Below, in pieces: positions 25,781-35,400 of a stretch of DNA of 64,000 nt. This DNA comes from Struthio camelus (taxonomy: Eukaryota; Chordata; Aves; Struthioniformes; Struthionidae). The stretch is taken from NCBI RefSeq assembly GCF_040807025.1, contig NC_090944.1, positions 125,603,738 through 125,667,737 on the forward strand. Direction: 5' to 3'. Position numbers and translations under genes: made by a program. Numbering within the stretch: the first letter of the stretch is position 1; every line of letters begins with the position of its first letter. The notes under the pieces were generated by a model. It saw only the letters and a program-made list of their open reading frames with translations, made no database searches and was not told the origin of the DNA.

Positions 25781-27319
25781 CTCTGCACATCTAGAAGAAG
25801 CCAGAAGTATATCGTTACTCTTATTCCACAAGTGGGGAAAACAGCTGCGAAAGTCCCTAGCAGAGGATGCTAGGGCTGCTATTTCCAAATTGCTGTGGAG
25901 GCCGGCCGCGTGCCCACCCCGGTGCCACCCTGCCATGCAGCCCTGGCAGGCTGCGGCCGTTCCCTGCCCCGGCCACGTTCCTGGGGTAGGTAATGGGTCT
26001 CTGGTGGCTCTGGGCTGAATGAGGAGTTTGGCAGGTGGCTGGGGTAGGTTGGGTGTTCCTGGCAAACAGCTGGTTGTGGAGCCGCTGCGTGATTTCTTTC
26101 AGACGGTGGAGTCTGGCTGTCTTCATGGTACGAGGGGTTGTCCGTGCACAGGCAGCCTCCTAATCTCATGAAAAAAATAGGTTGTCATCAGCTAGTGAGG
26201 GATAATTCCATGATTAGGGCTGTGCAAATAAGACACTTGATGGGGAGATGGGTGTAAGAGAGCATCTTTAAGGGCCTGGCCAAGCAGCTGTTTTTTTCAG
26301 CTGGGAAGGTGCTTGGAGGCAGCTAGGGCCAATTCCTCCTGCAGGATTTGGGCAGGGCCCCTCACTGAGTGCAGGGACATATTGGGAGCAGCACTTTGGG
26401 TGCAGCTTCCTTTCGTAGTGATTTTGCTTCAACAGCTGCTGGCTTGGGAAGGGGGTTGTCCTTCCTCCCCCAAGCCCTGTGGGCTCCCCCTGCTTTCCTT
26501 ATGCCAGCTCCAGTACTTATGGTCCAGGAGAAAGGGGATTCTGGGTAGCAGAGCTGCCAGGGATCCCAGCTCCCTGGGTGAGGAGGAGCCAATATCTACC
26601 GGCTTGGCTGTGGGAACTGGTTTGTGGCAGTGTCAGGCAAGTGCTAGAGCAGAGTTGGGGAACGGGGCGGGGGGAGCAGGCCTGGCTCGCTGAGTTGTGG
26701 CTAGCCCTGTAATCAGCACAGCTGGTGCTTGAAATCACTGCCTCAGGCCCCTTGGGACTCTTCTTAACTTATTTTACATCTAGATTTTTTTTTTCCCCTC
26801 TATTTCTTCCTCCAGTTGCATCTGTTTTATTTGACTCAAACTGTTGCATTTTGCTGCAACAGCAGCAGTTGTCCAGCCCTGTGAATGATTACCTTGAAAT
26901 GCCTTACTTGCAAAGAGTACTTCCCCAAGCAACTATTTTGTTAAAGAGAGCTATGTGAGATATATGCTGTGGAAAATTGTTTTCAGGAGATGAAAATATC
27001 TAATGGAAACATACAGCTCTGAAAGGACTGTACCTTTGTTGCACTGAGCGTGCCTGCAGAAACACCCGCAGAAAGTCTTCAACTACTTTTGTGTTAGTAG
27101 GGTAGGAACAACTTAATTACAGTAACAGAAAGGTGATTCTGAAAGAACAAATCATCTCTGCAGCAAGCTATGCCCTAAGTATATAACGCTGTTGCAGTGA
27201 CATCTCCGAAGAAGTATTTATCCCAGGAGCAGCCCAGTTAGCATGAGCTAGGGAGCTCAGTGAGCCAGTGGCTGGTGCAGGCTGTGAATAGTCTTCCTGT
27301 TTGACTTCCTACCTGTCTG
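25781..27319. other. Intergenic DNA up to the CR1 insertion
   Basis: No gene is seen. A locally GC-rich patch (about 25.9-26.1 and 26.3-26.7 kb) creates short overlapping open frames without coding signature. A T run lies near 26.79 kb. The join to CR1 homology is at about 27,320; I could not identify a target-site duplication. Confidence 0.65.
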
Positions 27320-27322
27320 ACG

Positions 27323-28084
27323 GTGCGGTCGCAGGGCCATGATCTCATTGCAGTGACAGAGACATGGTGGGATAGTTCACATGACTGGGATGCTGTCATG
27401 GATAGCTATGTGCTTTTTAGGAAAGACAGGCCAGGAAGGCGAGGTGGTGGAGTTGTCCTTTATGTGAGGGAGCAACTAGAATGTATGGAGCTCTGCCTCG
27501 GAGTGGATGAAGAGCAAATTGAGAGCCTATGGGTAAGGATTAAAGGGCAGGCTAACATGGGCGACACCGTTGTGGGGGTTTACTACAGGCCACCTGACCA
27601 GGAGGAAGTCATCGACGAGGCCTTCTACCGACAGCTGGAAGTAGCCTCACGATCACAGGCCCTGGTTCTCATGGGAGACTTCAACCACCCTGACATCTGC
27701 TGGGAAGACAGCACAGCTAGGCACAAACAGTCAAAGAGGTTCCTGCAGAGGATTGATGATAATTTCTTGACTCAGGTGGTGGAGACGCCAACGAGGAGAG
27801 GTGCAATGCTAGACCTTGTACTAACGAACAGAGAGGGTCTAGTTGGAGAGGTGAAGGTTGGGGGCAGCCTTGGCTGCAGTGACCATGAGATGGTGGAGTT
27901 CAGGATCCTACGAGGAGGGAGCAGAGCAATGAGTAGGATTGCAACGCTGGACTTGAGGAGAGCTGACTTTGGCCTCTTCAGGGACCTACTTAGGGGAATC
28001 TCCTGGGGTAGGGCCCTAGAAGGAAGAGGGGTCCAAGAAAGCTGGTTAATATTCAAGCATCACCTCCTCCAGGCTCAAGAGTAG
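27323..28084 (+). pseudogene. CR1 ORF2 endonuclease domain (5' truncated)
   Basis: This 253-codon frame is the apurinic-like endonuclease of CR1 ORF2, which nicks target DNA to prime insertion. Counting from 27,323, visible catalytic motifs are ETWWD at residues 13-17, GDFNHPDICWED at 118-129 and SDHEMVEF at 186-193. The first displayed codon is GTG and is not a real start: the homology simply begins here because the element is 5' truncated. The frame ends at TAG (28,082-28,084), but recognisable CR1 linker sequence ([13 protein letters not shown]...) continues in the same frame to about 28,200. The stop is therefore a nonsense mutation within ORF2 rather than a natural terminus. Confidence 0.93.
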
Positions 28085-28131
28085 TGCATCCCTCTGAGTA
28101 AGAAGTCCAGCAAAGCGGGCAGGAGACCTAC

Positions 28132-30021
28132 ATGGATGAGCAAGGAACTCCTGACAAAACTCCAACAGAAAAAGGAAGTCTACAGAATGTGGAAAAGGGG
28201 ACAGGAAGGGAGGAATACAGGGACGTTGTCAGAGTGTGCAGGGATGCGACAAGGAAGGCTAAGGCCCAGTTGGAATTAAATCTGGCAAGGGATGTCCAGG
28301 ACAACAAGAAGGGCTTCTGCAAATACATCAATAGCAAAAGGAAGACTAGGGAAAACGTGAGCCCGCTGCTGAATGGGGCGGGTGCCCTGGTAACAAAGGA
28401 TATAGAGAAGGCGGAGTTATTGAATGCCTTCTTTGCTTCAGTCTTCACTGCTAAGGCCAGTCCTGAGGAATTCCAGACCCTGGGGACAAGAGAGGAAGTC
28501 TGGAGAAAGGAAGACTCTCCCTTGGTGGAGGAGGATCAGGTTAGAGATCTTTTGTCCAAACTTGACATCCACAAGTCCATGGGCCCTGACGGGATGCACC
28601 CACGAGGGCTGAGGGAGCTGGCGGATGTTATCGCTAGGCCACTCTCCATCATCTTGGAAAGGTCCTGGAGATCAGGAGAGGTGCCTGAGGACTGGAAGAA
28701 AGCCAATGTCACGCCAGTCTTCCAAAAGGGCAAGAAGGAGGAGCCAGGAAACTACAGACCTGTCAGCCTCCCCTCCATCCCGGGAAAGGTGATGGAACAG
28801 CTCGTCCTGGAGGTCCTCACTAAGCATCTGGAGGACAAGAAGGGGATCAGGAGTAGTCAGCATGGATTCACCAAAGGGAAAACATGCTTGACCAATCTGA
28901 ATGCCTTCTATGACGGGATGACTGGCTGGGTAGATGAGGGGAGAGCAGTGGATGTTGTCTCCCTGGACTTCAGCAAGGCTTTGGACACTGTCTCCCATCA
29001 CATCCTCCTAGGTAAGCTCAGGAAGTGTGGGCAGGAAGAGTGGAGAGTGAGGTGGATTGAGAACTGGCTGGATGGCCGAGCTCAAAGGGTTGTGGTGAAT
29101 GGCGCAGAGTCAAGTTGGAGGCCTGTGGCTAGTGGTGTCCCCCAGGGGTCAGTCCTGGGTCCAGTCTTGTTCAATGTATTCATCAATGACCTGGAGGAAG
29201 GGACAGAGTGCACCCTCAGCAAGTTTGCTGATGATACTAAACTGGGGGGAGTGGCTGACACACCAGAAGGCTGTGCTGCCCTTCAGAGGGACCTGGACAG
29301 GCTGGAGAGTTGGGCCGAGAGGAACCTCCTGAAGTTCCACAAAGGCAAGGGCAGGGTCCTGCCCCTAGGGAGAAATAATCCCATGCAGCAGTACAGGCTG
29401 GGGGCTGACCTGCTGGAAAGTAGCTCTGCAGAGAAGGACCTGGGAGTGCTGGTGGACAACAAGTTAAACATGAGCCAGCAGTGTGCCCTTGTGGCCAAGA
29501 AGGCCAATGGGATCCTGGGGTGCATTAGGCAGAGTGTTGCCAGCAGGTGGAGGGAAGTGATCCTGCCCCTCTCCTCAGCCCTGGTGAGGCCTCACCTGGA
29601 GTACTGTGTCCAGTTCTGGGCTCCCCAGGACAAGAGAGACATGGCACTCCTGGAGAGAGTCCAGCGGAGGGCTACAAAGATGATGAGGGGACTGGAGCAT
29701 CTCTCCTCTGAAGAAAGGCTGCAAGAGCTGGGCCTGTTCAGCCTGGAGAAGAGAAGATTGAGAGGCGATCTCATCAACGTGTACAAGTATCTGAAGGGGG
29801 AGTGTCAAGAGGATGGGGCCAATCTCTTCTCCGTGGTGCCCAGCAACAGGACAAGAGGCAACGGGCAGAAACTGAACCACAGGAAGTTCTACCTAAACCT
29901 GAGAAAAAACTTCTTCACTGTGAGGGTGACTGAGCCCAGATTGCCCAGAGAGGGGGTGGAGTCTCCTTCGCTGGAGATATTCAAAACCCGTCTGGATGCG
30001 ATCCTGGGCAATATGCTCTAG
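28132..30021 (+). pseudogene. CR1 ORF2 reverse transcriptase and C-terminal region
   Basis: A 629-codon open frame holds the CR1 reverse transcriptase. Motifs seen: NYRPVSL at 207-213, [14 protein letters not shown] at 243-256, SLDFSKALD at 277-285, [11 protein letters not shown] at 334-344 and the catalytic FADDTKLGG at 365-373. The C-terminal region ([13 protein letters not shown], then [16 protein letters not shown]) is complete and ends in [13 protein letters not shown]. Residue 284 is Leu where CR1 relatives usually have Phe, next to the first catalytic Asp region. This frame differs from the endonuclease frame: CR1 homology switches at about 28,198-28,212, so there is a small indel there and the first 20-25 displayed residues are out of frame. 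No other stop occurs through the end, which implies modest age. Confidence 0.95.
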
Positions 30022-30084
30022 AGGACCCTGCTTGAGCAGGGAGGTTGGACTAGATGATCTCCAGAGGTCCCTTCCAACCTAAAC

Positions 30085-30110
30085 GATTCTGTGATTCTGT
30101 GATTCTGTGA
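30085..30110 (+). repeat. CR1 3' terminal octamer repeats
   Basis: Three tandem copies of the ATTCTGTG octamer end the CR1 element. These short repeats replace a poly(A) tail in CR1 and are part of the template signal recognised by its reverse transcriptase. Confidence 0.95.
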
Positions 30111-30120
30111 CCTTTTCCTC

Positions 30121-30145
30121 TGGGGTGGGGGGGGGTGGGGGGGAA
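30121..30145 (+). repeat. G-rich tract directly after the CR1 tail
   Basis: G runs of 4, 9 and 7 are separated by single T bases, starting about ten bases past the CR1 end. The tract meets the usual pattern for a G-quadruplex-forming sequence. It may have been present at the insertion site. Confidence 0.85.
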
Positions 30146-31950
30146 ATAATGCTGCGGAATCTGAGGTTATTTGTGCGTGGTTATTACAAGCAAAATGGCC
30201 TGCTCTGAATGAGTTTGCTTGTTGTCAGGGGAAGGGGGGGCTTATTTGACTGACTATCGTGCATGCCTGGGACTGGGACTTGAGTTATTTCTCTGATAGA
30301 CTGCCAAGTTGAGGCAGTAGTCGCTGCTGCTCCTTATCCCCTGAGATCCATGGGGTGGCTTTGGCAAAGTGAGCGTGAGCCCCTTGGAGCAGCCCAGCGA
30401 CAAGCTAGGAAAAGAAAAAGGAGCTCTCCCAGCGTTTAAGCGTGGAAACGTTTGGCCACCTCGCAGGTGCCCTATGGGATAGGGAAATGAGAGGTAGTCG
30501 CTTACTTCCTTGATTCACTTTACCCACCGAGTGAATGAGCCAGTCACCCCGTAGCTGTGACTTTTGCCGGAGACCGTAACCGAAGTGAGTAACTTGTGCT
30601 GGGAAATCGAGAGCAGCAGAACTCAGCGCGATCTGCAAATAGGCATCCTTCTGCTCTTGCGGCGTGCTTGCCGCTCGGTCAATTTTTATTATATATGTAA
30701 CTAGCATAAAAGAAAGATGCAAACTGCACTTACATACAGTTGTAAGTCATACCTTTCTGGGAAGGGTTTTTAGCTTCTGGCCTAAAAGAAACCTGTACAA
30801 GTTGGGAAAGATTATGGTAGGCAGTTTGGTGCAGTTACATAGTTGGTCTCTTATTTAGGTTAACCGTTTTCATCTTGCCAACTGTGAGGAAAATAATTCA
30901 TACCAGGACTGCGCCATTTGTAAGCTGTGAGTGCTCAGTCTAAAATGGCTGGTTTATCTGGCAATTTTCACCTTCTTTTTCACAAACAGAACAACAAACA
31001 TTCTTGAGGAAAATCATGGAGACTGGTTTTTGTCGCTGGCTCTTCAGTATGGTTCTTGGCCTCCAGATGGTTTGTCAGCGCTCTGAACTTCAGAGGTGCT
31101 TTGATGGGACATGGGCATCCAAGGGTATTTCTGTTCTGTTGTGGATGATCACAGAACTTAAGTATTTGTCCTGGGTCTGGATTCACTTGTATGATTTAAC
31201 TTGATGTATTGGGTCCATGCAAATACTTGCCAGGAGTTTTCTTTTCTATAATACTGATGGATGAATGGAAAACAAATGAAGCAAATTAATTAGGGTTTTT
31301 ATTCAAGTAAATGCTCAGGTTACATAGTTTACTGCTAAGTCATTTGCTAAAACAAGCATACTCATAGGGACTAATAGTCATAAATTCTCCCCTTAGCCTG
31401 CAAAGTGCACGCAGCGCTCTGGGTGCTCTGTGAATAACCAGCTGGGGCATGTATTAGGTGTCCTGAAATAGGAGAGTTGCAGTCATGCTGCTTCCACCAG
31501 CTGCTGCAGCAACAAGTTATTTACACAAGGAGAGGAAACGTTTCCAAGCTATTTCTTCTCGTACCAGCACCAAGAGGACCAAACTCATTCTGTAACACTG
31601 AAATGGGTCAGCCAGTCCAGTGGATTGAAATAGCCCTGACACTTTGTATTTTGATTCAGGTCTGACCCTGACCTTGCACCTTTCTCTAGTTTAAGCAAGC
31701 CAGTGTGAATCCATCAGCTCACACTCTCTTGAAGAGGAGCAGATTTGAGCACTGAGCTATTACAGAGAAATGCAGAAACAGATCTTCCGGGGAGGGGAGA
31801 AGCGGGGTTGTGCTTTTGGTTTGTTTTTCTTATTGATGACCAAACGTTCTCGTAGTTTCAAGTACTACTTTGCTGTGGCTTTACCCTGGGGGATTGCCTG
31901 AGCCTTCTCTTTGCATTTTGCTCATCCGGCATTCACACAAGCTTTTGCCT
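30146..31950. other. Intergenic DNA, no gene seen
   Basis: This is unique-looking sequence between the CR1 and the first plus-strand MIR-like fossil. Open frames are short (up to 105 codons) and unremarkable. No RNA gene is recognisable. Confidence 0.65.
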
Positions 31951-32065
31951 GGCACTTGGGAGACCAGTGTTTGAGTTCCTGCTCTGCCACTGGCTCGCTG
32001 GGTCACCCCGAGCAAGTCCCTCGGGCTGATTTCTCCTACAGCCCCAGGAGCGATGGGCAGAGCCC
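31951..32065 (+). mobile_element. MIR-like SINE fragment, sense
   Basis: The order of segments matches the MIR body: CTTGGGAGACCAGTGTTTGAGTTCCTGCTCTGCCACTGGCT in essence, then 'GCTGGGTCACCCCGAGCAAGTCCCT'. The first part corresponds to the tRNA-derived B-box region and the second to the conserved core. The 3' half is not clear directly downstream. Confidence 0.65.
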
Positions 32066-32217
32066 GCTAACGTCCGCGAAGGTGAGATACTGATGGGTGC
32101 TGGGGCGCGAAAGCCCAGCCCAGGCCAATGGAGCTGCAGCTTTTCAAGCCAGCACTTTGCAAAACCTGCTTCTCCCACCTCACTTCCACAAGCGCCGGCT
32201 TGGCAGAAAGGACCCCG

Positions 32218-32235
32218 GGCCCCCCCCCCCCCCCC
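32218..32235. repeat. C-rich homopolymer run
   Basis: A run of about 16 cytosines sits in a GC-rich patch between two MIR-like segments. It has no other associated signal. Confidence 0.85.
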
Positions 32236-32397
32236 GCCCTGCCTTCGGCCTCCTGCAGCAGAGCCCTGATCCCACCAGGGTGTGCTGGGGCCACCCGGCC
32301 GAACGCGGGCGCTTGCACTGACCCCTTCCTGGGGATGGGAGCTCCCTGCGGAGGGACGGGGCAGGCAGCTCCGTCGCTGCGGTGCAGAGCTCATCGT

Positions 32398-32490
32398 TTC
32401 CCTGCGCCATGGTTCCCCCAGCCCGTCAAATGGGGACAGCAATGCTGCCTGCCCTGGCGGAGAGGCTGCGAGGGCAAAGGAACTAAGGGG
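32398..32490 (+). mobile_element. MIR-like SINE 3' segment, sense
   Basis: The segment TTCCCCCAGCCCGTCAAATGGGGACAGCAATGCTGCC and the following GGCGGAGAGGCTGCGAGGGCAAAGG resemble the MIR 3' half ('TTTCCCCATCTGTAAAATGGGGATAATAATG...' and 'GGnTGTTGTGAGG'). It lies about 330 bp after the other MIR-like segment in the same orientation. The two could be one element split by an insertion, or two separate copies. Confidence 0.55.
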
Positions 32491-35400
32491 TCATAAGATG
32501 CGCAGAGACTGAGTTAATAGGTGGCAGACGGTTACCTGAGACAGATAGCAAAATGTGGCTTCCCTTTCTCTTGTCATCATCTAATTATACAAAGCATTTG
32601 AAAGACCTTTATTCTTTACATTACACTAGAACATAACCTATGCTGTTTATCAATATAAAGTGACAGAAAAGCTGCCACAGCAGTAGACTGCTGAAAGTAA
32701 GAATTTTTTTTTGGTTTTTTTGCTTAGTTTTTCTTTTTCCTGTCTGCATTTCCATTATTCTGCAAGAAAAACAAAGGCTTTCTCACATTTTTATGGCTGC
32801 TGGCTTTCTTCTGCATTGAATTCAATGCCTCTCCACTCAGGTAGGAGGTTTTAGGTACACTTCGACTAAACAGAAGGCCAGAAGGATTGCAAGTTAATTT
32901 GCTGCTCTAAAGACATTCGTCCTCATGAACTATGACGCTGGTGCACGCGCCAAAGCAAAGATGGAGCTTGCCACTGTGTAACAGGGGTTTCTGCCTCCTG
33001 CCCTCCATGAAGATGAGACATGTAAAACTCCAACTGGGATGTTAGGAAAAGTGGGAAGTGACTAATTACCCCCTAACGAAAAGGTGAACTACAGCCTTAT
33101 GGAAGTAAAGATGCGCAAACACATGCATGGCACAACCACAAGTCAGCCTCTCTCTGTTTGGGGGTCAGCCAAAGAAAAGCCTGCAGCGTATTGGCTGCCA
33201 CTGGTTTTAAACGTTTATTTTGTGGTAGCGCTCAGCAGCCAAGCGGGTCAAGTCCCCTTACCTGAGGCACTGCCCCGACATGCTGCAGAGAGCTGGTCGT
33301 CTGAGACACGAGGCTGGTGAGGTGGCTAAAACCAAGAGGCAGATGAGAGAGACGCAGCGGTATCACAGCGTGTGCGCCCGGTTCCTGGCGGTCCTGCCAC
33401 AGCACAGCTGTACCAATCCCCAAAGAACAGAAAGGCCAAACAAAGAATTCAAATGCTAGACCCCATTTCGGACTGAAACAGGCAACCTCTGCCCATTCAG
33501 CCTGCTTCCCAGCCTCTGCTCTGTTGCCACAAAGCTTCCTGCTTCATACCCCACTCCTAATCTCCCTTGAAAACGTGCTAGGTATGTCTGAGGAGCTCTG
33601 TGCTGCAGGGCAATTTCTTCTTTCACCAGCAGCAATTAATGTCAAGGCTGTATTCAAAGTGATGCTCTCTCTCCTTTCACCCCCCAAGAAAGGCTGGAGC
33701 CAAGGGAAGTCCCATTTGGTCGGCTGCCTCTTCCTGAAGCTCCTCTTGGCGTGCTCAGTTACTTCCTATGCGTTTCACTTAGCAAATTCATGCTACAACC
33801 AATCCATCTGCTTTATTCAGCTACCTCCTTGTTTCATTCTCTGAACTGTAAGCTGACCTGGAGGAAGGCATTTGACATGGAAATCTTCCATCTGCTCTCT
33901 AGACAATTTTTTTCCAAGTTGTATGCCACAGGAAATATAGTCTTATAAAGGAGAAATAGCCAAGACCCTATATTATGAGTGGTGGTCTCTTCCTTAGCTA
34001 TAAGACGCTGTGTGCGTAGTGCATCCTATTCTTTGTTGTGATTCTTCTCCTGCATGTGTCACCAATGGTTCCACTTCCACATGTACTGTCACAGTTTTTC
34101 TGTTACGCTTAAAAGAAGGTTTTTAAGCGCACAACTTTTAGAGTTTGTAAAGCCCCTATTTCTAACAAAACAGTATACTCTGCACTGAAAAGTCTTCCCC
34201 TCAAAGCATTTGGATAAGCTCTATGAACGTTACCTGGGATACTCGTTCTGTTGCCGTTTGACTTGGCCGGCTTTCAGTGCTTCCTCTCTCCATCACATTG
34301 GGTTGATCTTCTCCAGTTTGCCTTCATTTCATGATATTCCTTGCTGCAGCGTGCTCTTTCTGTGCGATAATTCAAAAGGAAACGTTTCCGTCAAGGGTCT
34401 GTGTCCAAATGCTGTTTTAGCTGCTGTGTTGTTGTTGTTTTTCCTCCAATCTAAATTTCGTTCTTTTTTTATAAGGTTTTGGGCTACGCTATGGCCCAAA
34501 TTCATTCCCATTTGTTTCACTAGTAGTGTGATCCAAACTGAATGCGGGTCTTGCTTTTACCGACTGCATTTTCGCTTACCGTTGTTTCGTGTACCCTTGC
34601 ATCCTCTTGATTTCTCTGCATCTCTAGTCATTTCTCATTCATTTCTCTGTCTTATGGCCGCTCCCAGTAGAACCCCTAAGATCCGCCAGTGCTTATGGGA
34701 TGTGGGGCCGAAGAAGCGGGGGTGAAATTGCCCCTGCAGCGCATGAGGGGCAGCCCTTCACCCGGCACAGCTGTGTTTTGGCCTACCTGCCTGGGTGGCG
34801 CGGGAGGGCGTTAGAAACACCGAGCAGGCTGAAAGGTCTGGCGGCTCTGTGCTTCCCGAATCGCAGCTGCCTGGCAAGATTTAAGCAGTCGTTGCCAAGG
34901 TTGCAGACAGATTCAGGACAGCTAAACCCCTCCAATTCGGGCCGGGAAGCGCTGGCGCTGCCCCAGCCGGCGGACCGGCCTCGGCGGAGGGCGCGTTGCC
35001 CCTGTGCGGAGCCCGGCGCCCCCTCGGCTCCTGGGGCGGCACGTAAGGGGCGCCGGGGCCCCGCTACGGAGGCGCGGGGAGCCAAGGAGGAGCTCGCTCG
35101 GATTTAATCTGAGCCAGCAGCTTAACGGAAATCAATGTTTAATTAAGGGAAACTCATTCCTGTTCAGGATGAAGCCAATGCTGGTTAAGGTGCAGGATTA
35201 ATCACTCCAGGAGCAGGCTGGCGTTTCCCATTCTCTCCTGCTCATGGGCAGAAAGCACCTACACGTTTACAACTGCCAGCTGCCTCCTGCCGCCTGATGG
35301 CACGAAGGTGCAGGTTTGTCAGTCTCTGGGGACCAACCGCGTGCAATTGTTTTCTTTGCTCAGCCGTTTGCGTGCAGGGAGCAGAGCTGCGTGGCTGAGC

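Larger units (their letters stand above)
27320..30110 (+). mobile_element. CR1 LINE, 5'-truncated, nearly intact 3' two thirds
   Basis: A chicken-repeat-1 family non-LTR retrotransposon. It begins part-way into the endonuclease domain of ORF2 (5' truncation, the usual outcome of target-primed reverse transcription). It continues through the reverse transcriptase and C-terminal region to the stop at 30,019-30,021, and ends with a short 3' UTR and three ATTCTGTG-type tail units (about 30,085-30,110). The 3' UTR contains the familiar GGTTGGACTAGATGATCT and GGTCCCTTCCAACCT blocks. CR1 lacks a poly(A) tail and usually lacks target-site duplications; I see neither. One nonsense codon and one frameshift make it non-autonomous, but the overall preservation indicates a relatively recent insertion. 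Confidence 0.97.
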
